A DNA stretch of 64,000 nt from assembly GCA_032433765.1 (NCBI GenBank), contig JAVIAB010000156.1, positions 87,354,269 through 87,418,268 of the forward strand, given 5' to 3'. Numbering within the stretch: the stretch's first letter is position 1; every line of letters starts with the position of its first letter. Shown in pieces: positions 14,641 through 25,083 of the stretch. A program made the translations under genes and the position numbers. Under the pieces are notes generated by a model that saw only the letters and a program-made list of their open reading frames with translations, was not told the DNA's origin and searched no databases. Source of the stretch: Megaustenia siamemsis (taxonomy: Eukaryota; Mollusca; Gastropoda; Stylommatophora; Ariophantidae).

Positions 14641-15439
14641 TAGTATACAAATTTCCCATTTGTAATGGTTGATCTTCATCACTTTAGTCAGCATTTGTTT
14701 TTTTAATTGTTCGTTAGGCTTTTCTGCTTATTTTCAAGAGGTGTCCAACTCTAATTACAATTTTTAAACATTTGTTAAAAATTTGACATATTCCTCACAT
14801 GGAAACAAACACACACACACACACACTTTCTTGTGACCCTTGATTATTTGGTTTCCTTTCTTTGATGTTGGGATTTGTTTTATTCACGTAGCAAAAAGTA
14901 CTACGGTATCGTAAAAATGTATCTGTTTTTTATATAAAATGTTCTAAATTTCAAGAAGTTAGTTATTTTTCCCTAATAATGGGGGAAATCTCCTGGGCCT
15001 TAGGCATGACATCAAAGAAACCTTTATAATACGGGATATTCCGCGAAAAATGAAAAGCTGTCACAGAAGTTACGGGCTGAACTGAGGCCTGATAGTCTAT
15101 GTGTGAATAAAAACAACTTAACATCTCCCAGTAGACAAGGGAGTGGATGGTATATAAAATAGAGTTTTAGGCTAAAAATCAACTGTAAATCTGGAAATAA
15201 TTACCACATCCGATCCCTGAGTCTCATCTCTGGAATCAATGAAATAAATTTTGATTTTCAAAAACAAAAATGTAACATTTATGTGGTAGTAATTTTTATG
15301 ACAGAATTGTGATAACGTGAGTCACAGGTTTGTATTGTGAACTAGGGTTTAAATGGTGGATGAACTAATTTCTATTTCGGTGGCTCTCAAATCGGATATT
15401 AAGTTAGCACTGGTTTTCGAGCATCTTTTATGCTCTTGT
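14641..15439. other. Unassigned AT-rich sequence with a CA microsatellite
   Basis: A short (CA)n run lies at about 14809-14826. The rest shows no recognisable gene or element. The edges of a decayed DNA transposon may lie here, given the transposase-like remnant just downstream, but no terminal repeats could be paired with confidence. Confidence 0.4.
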
Positions 15440-15640
15440 ATCAAGCAAGCATCATCTCTTTGATCAGTTTTTTGTTTTTAGCCACATTTACCTTTCCGTT
15501 TTGGCCAACAGACTCTGCTTCATTCTCTTTTTTGATAATACGGCTGACGGTAGCTTAACTGACACCATCATCCTTGGCTATTTCTAAATTTGTCCGCTGT
15601 GCTAATGTAAATTCACAATGCTTAACGTTTTTTGGATGTA
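15440..15640 (-). pseudogene. Possible Tc1/mariner-like helix-turn-helix remnant
   Basis: The minus strand reads roughly LAQRTNLEIAKDDGVS, a stop, then ATVSRIIKKENEAESVGQNG. This pattern matches the N-terminal helix-turn-helix of Tc1/mariner-type transposases: a short helix, IAK..GVS, a turn, then TVSRIIKK. Only this segment is legible; no DDE domain was found around it. Assignment to the superfamily is inference from the motif. The piece is inactive because of the internal stop and missing catalytic domain. Confidence 0.4.
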
Positions 15641-15904
15641 AAATCTATTTGATAAAGCAACTGGTTTTGCAATGACGGGATCTAAAAATGATTACTGTTT
15701 ATATAAAAACATTGTATGATTCAATCACAAATGACTCATCACAAAGCACACATCGAAATGGAAATGTTGTATCATCCAAAATTTTTGGGTACAAAAATTA
15801 ACAAGAAAAGCATACTGTTGTGGGAAAAGTGACAAATAAAATACATTTATATTCTTCAAGGCAGCATTGAAAAGATGATACAATATATTTTTAAAAATTA
15901 ATTT

Positions 15905-16398
15905 TGATGATGTTGACACTTAGTTATTTCTTATTATGATGTTGCTTGTTGTGTTGACATTTAGTTAATAGATTTATGATGTTGCTTGTTGTGTTGACAT
16001 TTAGTTAATAGATTTATGATGTTGCTTGTTGTGTTGACATTTAGTTAATAGATTTATGATGTTGCTTGTTGTGTTGACATTTAGTTAATAGATTTATGAT
16101 GTTGCTTGTTGTGTTGACATTTAGTTATTTCATTTATGATGCTGCTCGCTGTGTTGACATTTAGTTATTTCATTTATGATGTTAGTCATTGTGTTGACAT
16201 TTATTTATTTGATTTATAATGTTAGTAATTGTGTTGAGATTTATTTATTTGATTTATAATGTAGTAATTGTGTTGAGATTTATTTATTTAATTTATGATG
16301 TTGCTCTTTGTGTGGACATTTAATTATTGATTTATGATGCTGCCCACTGTATTAAACATTTAGTTATTTGATTTATGATGTTAGTCATTTTGTTGACA
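15905..16398. repeat. 40-bp minisatellite, left part
   Basis: About twelve copies of a 40-bp unit with the core GATGTTGCTTGTTGTGTTGA followed by CATTTAGTTAATAGATTTAT. The first units are almost identical at an exact 40-bp spacing (15938, 15978 and so on). Later units diverge. Related units reappear at 17147-17292 after the foldback element, so the array was probably once continuous. Confidence 0.9.
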
Positions 16399-17146
16399 TC
16401 TATAGTTTGTCCACAAATTTATGCCCAAACTCAAGATAAATGCTCTGAAAAACTTTGACATAATTTTGTTATTTTTAGCATACAGTCAGATTTTCCAGGA
16501 CCTTAACAATTATTAAATATTAACTCAAAAGGAAAATAGGATTTTGCAAATATGAGTATTTCTTATATAAATTGTGTAAAAATAAATGTAATGGTGATTG
16601 CCTCTACATTATATTCTGGTAAGGTCAATGCTGTCTTCACCTGGCTATCCCGTGCACTTTGAGACTACTTGAGTGCTTTTTCACCACTTTAAATTTGAAA
16701 GTGTGCTAATTAATTGAATGGATGAGGGATTAAAGGTTTAAAACTGTAATTATCAGTCATTAAAACCTCTTGTGCCTTTTTACATAACCTCAGTCATTAA
16801 AACCTCTTGTGCCTCTTTACATAACCTCAGTCATTAAAACCTCTCTTGTGCCTCTTTACATAAACTCAGTCATTAAAACCTATAGTGCTCTTAACATAAC
16901 CTCAGTCATTAAAACCTCTTGTGCCTCTTTACATAACCTCAGTCATTAAAACCTCTTGTGCCTCTTTACATAACCTATATGAACAAAATCCTACATTAGA
17001 TCACTTTATTAATAGAAAGAAAAAATTGTATTAAGGTCCGGGAAAATATAAGCCCTGCAACCAAAATTTCACAGCAATCCACAAAATATTTTTTTTTTTT
17101 AGAAAATTGATTTTCATTTTCAGCAACAATTTCTGAACGGACTGTA
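16399..17146. mobile_element. Foldback element with imperfect inverted ends
   Basis: The left ~155 bp (16399-16556) and the right ~165 bp (16978-17146) are imperfect reverse complements. Both contain a TTAAGGTCC-GGAAAAT segment and an ATAGGATTTTG or AAAATCCTA segment. The outer ends resemble each other (AGTTTGTCCACAAATT against AGTCCGTTCAGAAATT). The centre is non-coding and holds a 37-bp minisatellite. It interrupts the 40-bp minisatellite, which continues on the other side. The pattern suggests a non-autonomous, mariner-like or foldback DNA element; the TA target site is plausible but not certain. Confidence 0.55.
16755..16978. repeat. 37-bp minisatellite inside the foldback element
   Basis: Six copies of a ~37-bp unit with the core CAGTCATTAAAACCTCTTGT followed by GCCTCTTTACATAACCT. 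Units differ by one or two bases or short indels. It lies between the inverted arms of the surrounding element, so it may have expanded within it. Confidence 0.9.
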
Positions 17147-17292
17147 GTTATTTGCTTTGTGATATTGCTCGTTATGTTGACATTTAATTATTTGATTTAT
17201 GAGGTTGCTCGATGTGTTGACGCTATTTGATTTATGATGCAGATTGTTGTGTTGACATTTAGTGCCTTTATGACTCTGCTAGTTGTGTTGCA
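17147..17292. repeat. 40-bp minisatellite, right part
   Basis: About three and a half diverged copies of the same unit seen at 15905-16398, recognised by GTGTTGACATTTA and TTTGATTTATGA. One unit carries a deletion. It is separated from the main array by the foldback element. Confidence 0.8.
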
Positions 17293-17392
17293 TGATGGCC
17301 ATCTTTATCTTGAGCAAGCTAACAGAGCACAGCAAGTTTCAGTGATGTTGAGTATAGATCATTAATTTTTTTATTTTAATATTTGGATACAG

Positions 17393-17636
17393 CTCTGATG
17401 AACATCAACGTGGAAGCAGATTACCCAAGCAATATGCTCAAGTCTCAACTCCTGGTAATTGTCAATTGTGTGATCAGTTTGAAGGACTTGAGTTTAGAGG
17501 ACATTTCAGATCAGAATCGACAAGATATTCTACAACAGCTTGATAGTATGCAAAAATCACTTAACAAATTGTGGTCTGACAGTTCTTCAACTTTGAAGGA
17601 TATTTGTCGCCAGTGTTGTTTCAAGCTTATGTTTTG
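17393..17636 (+). CDS. Host gene exon A (unidentified protein)
   Basis: The exon follows a TTTGGATACAG acceptor and ends before a GTATGT donor. Its open frame, entered after two bases, encodes about 80 residues including NINVEADYPSNML, DLSLEDISDQNRQDIL and QQLDSMQKSLNKLW. This looks like amphipathic helix with an acidic middle, unlike the transposon proteins nearby. The other two frames contain stops. It exits in phase 2, which does not fit exon B directly, so an intermediate exon is missing or masked by the insertions at 17.9-24.6 kb. No family was recognised. Confidence 0.6.
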
Positions 17637-17939
17637 GTATGTTTTCTTTGTTTTTTTATATTTTGTTTCTTTGGTTTGTACAGTTTATTCTCAACACAAC
17701 AGTTTTCATTGTCTCAGTCTTTAAAATATTTAGACTGGTCAAATGTGATTGCTGAATTGTCTCAGATTTATTACAGAATTCACATTTGAAGTTGATCAGC
17801 TTAGGATCTACCCTAAGTCAGCTTGCAGAGCCTAGATAAAAATAAGTCAATAATTGCTTCAATGTTAGTTAATATATGTGTTTATTTCATTAACGATGTT
17901 GATGTTTATTTCAGTGGTAAAACAATGTTTTATTTATTC

Positions 17940-18405
17940 ATCTTCAATTACCATGCCTGCTGGCCTAGGTGATCATGTCTCTCCACAACTTTCGATCTCA
18001 ACAGTTATTTATCCTTTCTATTGTTGACTTTCAGTCAAGCCATTCTCTTAAGCTGTCTCATATTTTTCCTTGTTGCTTCAATCTATCTCTTTGTCCTCAA
18101 TTTTCCCAATTGTTACATTATATTCCAGCTGTTTCCTTCTCATTATGTGGCCAAAAAATGATGTTTCTTCCTAATATTGGATATTAGCTCTCTTTTTGAT
18201 TTGGCCTCTTTCAGAACATTTTCATTACTCTTCTTAGTCGTCCATAGTATTCTCAACATTCTTCTCTAAAACCACATTTCTACAGCCTCCAGATTGTCCA
18301 TGATTCACGTCCATATGTTAAGACTGAGTCTAAATACCATTTAAGAACTCTGTTTCTTGTTTCTATTGTCAAAATTGGATTGCACAGTATCTTCCTCATT
18401 TTCTT
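17940..18405 (-). pseudogene. RTE-A-like retrotransposon 3' fragment, degraded
   Basis: The minus strand carries the 3' end of an RTE-A-like element: the GGCCTAGGTGATCATG block at the 3' terminus and, further in, decayed versions of the reverse-transcriptase C-terminal tail seen intact at 57252-57905. Many stops break the frame. The closest relative in the window is the fragment starting at 25480, which shares the same substitutions (for example CAATTGTTACATTATATTCC), so both descend from one subfamily. Confidence 0.75.
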
Positions 18406-18885
18406 GTGAGGATGTTAGATGTAATGCAACTGAAGAAATAGAGAAAATAAACTGGATGAATTTGAAAACAAATGCCTCTGGGAAAATTCTTCGTATACCA
18501 TGGAATAAATTTAATAACGAGCACAGAAGTAAGAGAAATAACATAGTAAAAAAATATCAACTTTAATTAAGAGAAGGTGGTCATATTGTTGGCAATGTGA
18601 ATAGAAGAGACAACAAGAGAATCTCAAATTAAGCCCTCAAATGAGAATGAGAGGGTGGAAGAAAAATAGGCCTACCTAGAGAAAAACTAAACATAACACT
18701 GTGGCAAGAGACAATAACAGCAGGAATCAGCTCCATTGCCAAGATTGAGCGGCTTGTCCAGAACAGGGATGCGTGGTCAAATACAATGTGGATCATGTGC
18801 AAGGTCTGACACTTCATGACATAGATTGATAACAAATGAGTCTAAAATTTCTACCCCATGTGCAGTCTTCAAAATTTAAATGTTA
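18406..18885 (+). pseudogene. RTE-C retrotransposon 3' fragment, degraded
   Basis: The + strand shows decayed reverse-transcriptase C-terminus: ILRIPWNKFNNEH near 18490, then NRRDNKRISN and AGISSIAKIERLVQNRD-AW between 18600 and 18780. These align with ILGISWNEFKTNKE, MRRDNNRIAKQ and IGSLNEIGLLAQNRDKW of the better copy at 29210-29704. Stops and frame changes make it a dead copy. It abuts the RTE-A fragment on its left. Confidence 0.7.
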
Positions 18886-19244
18886 TGAAGAACATAGTGG
18901 AATAAGAAACTACTGAATAATCATCATGATGATTAAGTGCAGTCTCTGTATCAAAGGTTGGCTACCAGGGAGCGCCATTCCGCTCTGTCTCTAGCATTGA
19001 TAGTGCACGTTGTCAAAAGCTGAATTGTCTATCTTTTGATGTCACTCGTGCATGTTAGTCTTGGTCTGTCTCTTCCTCTTTTACCTTGTATTTTCCCTTC
19101 CAAGATTACTTTTAGTATGCTGCTGTGTCTTTTAACATGCCCCAAAAATCTAATTTGTCTTGTTTGAATTGTATTTAGTAGTTCACTTTTCAAAACTTCA
19201 TCGTTTGTTTTCTTATCTTTCCATCCAATTCTTCTTTCTTCTTC

Positions 19245-19405
19245 TTCTTCTTCTACCTTTTTAGCTCCCAGTGGAGCATAGGTCTTCAACAAACACTTTC
19301 CAAGTCGTTCTGTTTTTTGCCATTCTTTTAAGATCATTCCATGTCCTCCCCATCATCTTCATCTCTGCTTCTATCTGTCTTCTCCAAGAATTCCTTGTCA
19401 ATTTT
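19245..19405 (-). mobile_element. RTE-D 3' end, short truncated insertion
   Basis: This segment encodes, on the minus strand, MILKEWQKTERLGKCLLKTY, followed by APLGAKKVEEEEEE. That equals the 3' end of RTE-D on the + strand at about 33110-33190, where WLGKCLLKTYAPQGAE can be read. It ends in a (GAA)n tail, visible here as TTCTTCTTCTTC. RTE-B sequence continues on both sides, so this is a ~160-bp 5'-truncated insertion. Confidence 0.8.
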
Positions 19406-19548
19406 TCCTATTCTTCTATAAATTAACATTTCAAAGGCTTCAATTTTAGTTTAAGTTTTCTTGTCTAATCTCCATGTTTCTGCACCCTACAGGAATGTTG
19501 AGAAGATATAACATTTTGCTATTCTTAGTTTTTAACCGGTCATTATGG

Positions 19549-19948
19549 TGGATGGGCGGCAGGAACCATTGAAGGCTGTATCTGAAAAGTGTTCCTTGTT
19601 GCAGTTTCCTCATATTCCAAGTCCGGCTTGTTGCAGGAGCTACTGAGTTAGGTACTCTGTGCACACAGTGAGCTGTGTGTTTCATCCGTTTTGCTCATGT
19701 TTCGATATTCCAATTGTTTACGATGAATGATGATATCTTATGGCAGGCAACAGTTGGCTGTGTTCACTTTCTGTGCGGTTTTGCCTCATGTCTCTTGGCG
19801 TGTGCTGAGACTGCTATGATGGGGACAACAGCTACCATTCTTTGTTTGGGAGATGAATTAGTAATTTGGATGATTCCACTGGCACGGGCGGTTGATCAAT
19901 TATGGATTTAAATTTGTTTGCAGTGATACCGGGGCCTTCCATAAACAA
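19549..19948. mobile_element. Unnamed short repeated insert, longer copy
   Basis: About 400 bp breaks the RTE-B sequence and is flanked by imperfect direct repeats: AGTTTTTAACC with CATTATGG on the left (19527-19548) and AGTTTTAACC with CATTATTGG on the right (19949-19971). Its right ~150 bp matches 26014-26198, including ATTCCACTGGCACGGGCGGT and AATTTGTTTGCAG. No coding domain is evident. It is probably a small non-autonomous retroelement read on the minus strand, but its class is unknown. Confidence 0.65.
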
Positions 19949-21336
19949 AGTTTTAACCCTGACATTATTGGTTTTGATATTAGTATATTTTGCATGACAT
20001 TAAAATTACTTTTTGCCATTCCTATTCTTTTGTGAATTCAGTTTTCCATTTTCCATTACTGGTTGTAGTATGCCCACAGTAGTTGTAGCTCTGACCTCTC
20101 TGCAGGTCTATTCCTTCAAATTTGATATCCACTTGTAGGTTTTAAGCATTATCTTTGTTTATGATCATAGTATTAGTCTTCTTGATATTCATATCTAATA
20201 GATTGAACAAGGTTGATGATAGGATGCATTCTTCTTACTACTCTTTTCATATCAATGGGTGTTGAGTTCTCTTTGTTATATTTTATTATTGCTGTTTGCT
20301 CCCAGTATAGATTACATATTGCCGTATGTCTTTGTCATCTAGATGTATCTTCCTCAGTGATATCGTTTAAGCAGTCTATAAGCTGTGTATGGTGTATTCT
20401 GTCAAAAGCCTTGGTGTAGTCTATGAGCCGGGTATATATTAGTTTGTTTACTACTGTGTACTTTTTGATTAATGTCATCATGCAGAATATGGCATATTTT
20501 GTCCCACTGTTTTTCCTAATTCCAAATTTTTGTTCTTCTAATTAATATTCTTTTTATTCCTAATCCTTCCTTGTATAACCTTTAGCAAGATTTTGCTCAT
20601 GGCTCATTAGGTATATTGTTCTAAAATCACTGCATTCAACTGCACCATTCTTTATAGGCAATGCAATAAATGTTGATGTTTTTATTTCATTTTGTATGTA
20701 TCCTGTATGGTATATGTTGTTGCATATGTCTTTGATCAATTCGGTGCCAAAATCTTCTCTTGCATCTATCATCTCTATCTGTGTGTTGTCAGGTCCTGCA
20801 GCTTTCCCATTTTCCTTTGTGTGCATAGCTTTTTCTACTTCCGATTTTAAGATTTTACAGCCTGATGTACATTTTATAATTGGTTTCTTGTCCCTTTCAT
20901 CATAAACTAATTATGTTATTTATTCCTGCCATCTATTTGATACATTTGTGTTTTCTCTGACGTCCGGGCACCTGAGCCTGACAAAGGCGTATCTTTAGAT
21001 ATCGCTCCGGGTAGACGGGACTCGTAAACCTTGGCTGGCAACCCGTCTAGAAGAAGGGAAACTTCTACCACAAAACCCTCCACTACCTTGTGGACTAGAT
21101 TCTAGTTAGACTCGAAGGTTATGGGAGTACACCCAGAGTAAAAATCCTGAGGGAGGGACCCTTAGGCAGTAGATAGCGTTAACCGTCTTTCTGGCATCCC
21201 CTGCATCTTCTTTCAATTCCAAATTTATGGACTTTGTCCCTCCTTCGGAAATCCTTGAAACGAAGTCGAGAGGGGGATAGTGTGACGGGTAAAGCACTAT
21301 CTCCATATTCCGTGCCCAGGCAGTAGGCAAAGTGAA

Positions 21337-22230
21337 ATGAGGAAGAAAGCACCAGTGTTTAAACTTGGCACATGGAACGTAAGGACCATGTGCCCTGGAC
21401 TTGCTAAAGCAAACACACCTACAGAAGGGCAAATTAGAACAACAGCCCTCATAGATAAAGAACTAAATAGGCTACATGTCGATATTGCTGCCCTACAAGA
21501 AACAAGACTCTCGGACTGTGGCTCTGTAAAGGAAGAAAATTATAGAGATGGGCTCTACAGGGTGTTAGAAGGCATAGGCTGCCCTCCTAAATTACTTAGG
21601 CTGATTATGTCCTTCCATGAAAACATGAATGGTAAAATCTACTTTGATGGGAGTTCATCAGAGAATTTCAAAGTCAACAAAGGAGTGAAACAGGGATGTG
21701 TCCTCGCCCCCACCGTTTTTGGTATATTTTTTGCTGCCCTCCTAAATTACGCCTTCGAAAATAGCTCAGGAGATATTTACATTCGTACAAGATCAGATGG
21801 CTCACTGTTCAACATAGCACGACTAAGAGCAAAAACCAAAACAAATGTTGCCATACTAAAAGAATTTTTATTTGCTGGCAATGCTGCCCTAGTCGCTCAT
21901 AGTGAAGCCACCCTACAATCCCTGAACAACGACTTGGACAAAGCAGGCGACCTTTTTTCACTGTCAATTAATGTTCAGAAGACAGTAATACTGAGTCAAG
22001 GCGACATCAAACCTCTATCAATTACTCTAAAAGATTGTCCACTAGAATCAGTACAGAAATTTACATATCTTGGATCCACAATTACACAAACCATCTCTCT
22101 TGATGAAGAAATAAACAGTCGAATTGGTAAGGCAGCTACGACCTTCGGCAAAATCACAGAAAGGGCCTGGAACAACACGAAACTAACACTGAAGACTAAA
22201 ACTCTTAATATATCAAACATGTGTGCTTAG
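21337..22230 (+). pseudogene. APE-RT protein with large internal deletion
   Basis: The frame opens with the endonuclease start (LGTWNVRTMCPG at residues 11-22, AALQETRLSD near 53-62). It then jumps at about residue 69 directly to the reverse-transcriptase middle (LYRVLEGIGCPPKLL, then GVKQGCVLAPTVFGIFF). The rest of the endonuclease and the front of the RT are missing, yet the frame stays open for 297 codons. The catalytic FADD/YADD motif reads FAGN (EFLFAGNAALVAH), so both catalytic aspartates are lost. The frame stops at 22230. It cannot be active; the open frame is an accident of an in-frame deletion or a non-autonomous derivative. Confidence 0.88.
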
Positions 22231-22624
22231 CACACTACTATAAGGATCTGAAACCTGGACAACATATTCAAACCAGGAAAAAGGACTAAACGTCTTCCAC
22301 ATGCGATGTCTCCACAAAATAATGCACATCAAATGGCAGGACAAAATAACCAACTTAACTGTCCTGCAATGTGCTAAGACACCAACAATCATGTCAATGC
22401 TCAGATGTAGAAGACTAAGATGGCTAGGGCATGTCCAACGAATAGAAGAAAAGCGCATTCCTAGGCATATACTATATGGTGAACTAATACAAGGAAAAAT
22501 ACAAATCGGCAGACTTAAATTACGATATAGCGATATCTGTAAATCATCTCTGAAGACTTCTCCATATGTGAAAATGACTGGGAACATCTGGCAAGTAATT
22601 GCACATCATGGAGAACTTGTATAA
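22231..22624 (+). pseudogene. C-terminal tail of the same reverse transcriptase, shifted frame
   Basis: After the stop at 22230 the protein continues in another frame. It shows MRCLHKIMHIKWQDKITN, LQCAKTPTIMSML, RRLRWLGHVQRIEEKRIP and ILYGELIQGK, the usual C-terminal segment of RTE-type polyproteins. It ends at 22624, shortly before the SINE. The frameshift shows the copy is dead. Confidence 0.85.
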
Positions 22625-22667
22625 GGAACGGTATAACATCATTTGAGATTGTGCTAAGGCAAAACTT

Positions 22668-22926
22668 GGGTAGCTCAGTGGTTAGTGAACTGGACTACAA
22701 AGGACAAGGGGTAGGGTTCGATCCCAACCGACGGCTTCCGGGTTCACCCAGCCTTTAATGGGTACCTGATTTTTTTCTGGGAAAGTGAAGTGGCACGGGC
22801 GTAATACCGACCACATTACCCCAAAAATCATGTGCCGAAGGTCTGTAAAATTTATGGTCACTAACACCATATTCCCTATACGCCACTTGGCGTGATGGGG
22901 GTACTTTACTTTTTTTTACTTTTTTT
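22668..22926 (+). mobile_element. tRNA-derived SINE, copy 1
   Basis: Contains RNA polymerase III boxes: an A-box-like TAGCTCAGTGGTTAGTGAAC and a B-box GGGTTCGATCCC. After these comes a tRNA-unrelated body (GGGTACCTGATTTTTTTCTG, then ACCGACCACATTACCCC) and a tail GGTACTTTACTTTTTTTTAC. The 10-bp duplication GGCAAAACTT lies at 22658-22667 and 22927-22936. The 5' end is slightly truncated, lacking part of the acceptor stem present at 60880-60901. Confidence 0.9.
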
Positions 22927-24210
22927 GGCAAAACTTAGAAGAGAAAATACTCATGAAAAAAGATGGAAAATCCTGTGGATCAGCGAGCCTGACTTATTCA
23001 TTATGTGACCGCGTGTGTTTGTCAAACAATGGTAGAATTAGCCACGAAAGAAGCTGTTCGACAAAAACAAAACCTAAAAAAATACACAATAGCCACCACT
23101 AGACTGTCTGACAAGACGAAAAGGGCCATATATTTGTTACATCTTTGTTGTCTATGAGCATTTTTCCTTTTTTGTTTGCAATACATCCACTTTTTTGTGA
23201 CTTTTTTATTTTTACTAGTCATTTTCTTTATTTCTGTGTGCATCCCTTTTAAATCTTGTTTATTTTTCATAGTTTCAATATCTAGACATCTTTAGCTGAG
23301 CCGGTCTTCTTTTTCCTTTTTGGGTAAGATGCAAGATGATTTGGTAGGATTTCTTGTTTTTTCTTTATGCATTGCCTTTGCTTGTAACTTTTTCATTAGG
23401 ATTTTCTCTTCTCTACTGCTATAGTTTGACTTTCATTTTAATTATTACAGGATTGTGATCTATGTTAATATCTGCTCCTGGATAGGTATTGGGTTTCTTG
23501 AAACTGTTACCTATCTTTTATCATTATGTCTATTTGATTCCTCTTCTTATCTCTGGGGATTTTCCATGTGTATAGTTTCCTTTTCTTTAGCTCACAATAG
23601 GTGTTACATATTATCAGCCTGCTTTCTTCACAAAATTTATTAATCTTTCTCCTCTTTCATTTCTTTTTACTAAGCCATAATTTCATATAATGGTCTTATA
23701 TCTACCTTTTCCTACTTTACCATTCTTATCACCCATTGTAATCAAAATATACGGAGATTTCACTTGCTTCATAACTTTATTTAGATCTTCATAGTATGCC
23801 TCTATTTTCTCATCTGTATAGTCTTGAGTAGGTGTGTATGTCTGTATTATTGCTATGTCGAATGGTTTTGCTTTCATTTTGAGTAGTATAATCCTATCAT
23901 TGTATGTCCAGTGGGTACTTATATATTTTTGTAGCTCTCTTTTTATTAGTATTCCTACACCTCTTTGATGTTCTTTTTATTTGCCTGAATATATAAATGT
24001 ATATTTTTTGTCCTGTATGTGACCACATTCTTTCCATCTTGTCTCTGATATGGCTAAAATATCTATGTTTAATCGTTCTGCTTCTAAAATAAGATTTTGC
24101 AATTTTCCTTCTTGGTAGAGAGTCCTAATATTCCATGTACATATTCGTAGATCTTTCTTCTGACATAAGTTAGAATTTCTCTCAATGACTTTCTTTGGAG
24201 TATTATCACT

Positions 24211-24600
24211 GGATAATACTGGAACAAAAATAAGAGAAATATCTAAAAATCCATAATTATCAACTATAAGTTGAAGAAGGTGGTAAAATGTTGGCCGTGT
24301 GATAAGAGGCAACAAAAGAATCTTAAAGCAGACCCTCAAATAGGAACCAGAAAATAAAAGAAAAAGAGGCCAACCTAGATAAACACTAAAAAAGAACATT
24401 AAAACGAGAGACAACAACTGGCATCAGCTCCCTCTCTGAGCCTGAATAACTTGCCCAGAACAGGCGAGACACAATGCAGGTCCTGTGCAAGGTCTGACAG
24501 TTGAAAGATCATCAGACTACAGTCTAGAATTTCTGCCCTATCTGCTGTCTTCTGCTCAAAAGGACAATTGATAGAGATAGATAGATGCCAGTTGGCATTG
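24211..24600 (+). pseudogene. RTE-C retrotransposon 3' fragment
   Basis: The + strand reads REISKNP, GRVIRGNKRILKQTL and KRKRGQPR, then a HQLPL segment. These align with REIANQP, GRVMRRDNNRIAKQAL and KRKRGRPR of the copy at 29210-29704. It ends at a GATAGAGATAGATAGATG tail, matching the (GATA)n tail of that family. Stops are present. The left edge abuts the 5' end of the RTE-B copy. Confidence 0.75.
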
Positions 24601-24960
24601 GGTCAATCCATGACCATGTGCCATGGTATATAGTGTGCAATATGTCTACTATGGGTTAAATAAAACCAGGACCTGCAGTATCCCAGACTAGTGTAAAAAT
24701 TTAAATTTATATACAACTTATTAGAGGCAAAATATATAATTTACTGTACAAGAGCTTAATCTGATATTAAGGGTTCATTAATTATAAATAAGAGAAATGT
24801 CATGTCCGGCTCAAGTAGAAATGGTGATAGGACATATATGAGTTCAGATTGCATTAAAATCAATATAATTGACCTTTGAACGACAGACAATGACAATATT
24901 ATATGTCTAGTTTTCAAACGGTCGCAATGTTTTATTTAATATGTTTTATTTTTGCTGTAG
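24601..24960. other. Intron sequence before exon B
   Basis: No gene or element is recognised. It ends in the pyrimidine-rich stretch TTTTATTTTTGCTGTAG, which serves as the acceptor of exon B. Confidence 0.5.
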
Positions 24961-25083
24961 TTTTTCTGCATCGCATATCATTATAAACCTGATGATGCCA
25001 CAGAACCAGAGCATTTTGAATTGTTGGAAAGAGTTTTAAAAAGAATGCAGTCAGTTACCAACTTCCAAATTGGCAATGAGAAG
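24961..25083 (+). CDS. Host gene exon B (unidentified protein)
   Basis: Exactly 41 codons lie between a TTGCTGTAG acceptor and a GTGAGA donor, both entry and exit in phase 0. The residues include AYHYKPDDATEPEHFELL and VLKRMQSVTNFQIGNEK, an acidic start followed by a helix. The other two frames have stops. The phase matches exon C at 44237, 19 kb downstream. No family was recognised. Confidence 0.7.

Larger units (their letters stand above)
20950..23131 (+). mobile_element. CFDP2-like RTE retroelement, internally deleted
   Basis: A ~2.2-kb element with a GC-rich leader (20950-21336), a broken endonuclease/reverse-transcriptase gene (21337-22624) and a tail that still encodes CDRVCLSNNGRISHERSC, a zinc-finger-like end (23000-23060). 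It lies in the minus-strand RTE-B copy. That copy resumes on the right with a similar ATTTGTTACATCTTTGT, against ATTTGATACATTTGT on the left, probably the target duplication. A SINE sits inside it at 22668-22926. The family is widely annotated in animals as 'craniofacial development protein 2-like'. Confidence 0.85.
18921..24210 (-). mobile_element. RTE-B retrotransposon, nearly full length, split by three insertions
   Basis: Read on the minus strand, the element starts near 24210. It shows an endonuclease domain with CTWNIRTLYQEGK and ETRWKECG (24000-24150) and IIQTYTPTQDYTDE (23820). It continues through MHTEIKKMTSKNKK (23250), a reverse-transcriptase start with GKAAGPDNTQIEMI (20800), and the 3' tail ending near 18921 with a GGTTGGCTACC block. 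It is interrupted at 20950-23131 by a CFDP2-like element, at 19549-19948 by an unnamed insert, and at about 19245-19405 by an RTE-D fragment. APE plus RT without RNase H and a short ATC/GAT tail are typical of RTE. Many stops show it is inactive. Confidence 0.85.

Noticed and set aside
18357..18566. Open frame taken as an exon of the host gene
   Set aside because: Its middle aligns with the RTE-C reverse-transcriptase tail (ILRIPWNKF against ILGISWNEF), so it is a retrotransposon remnant.
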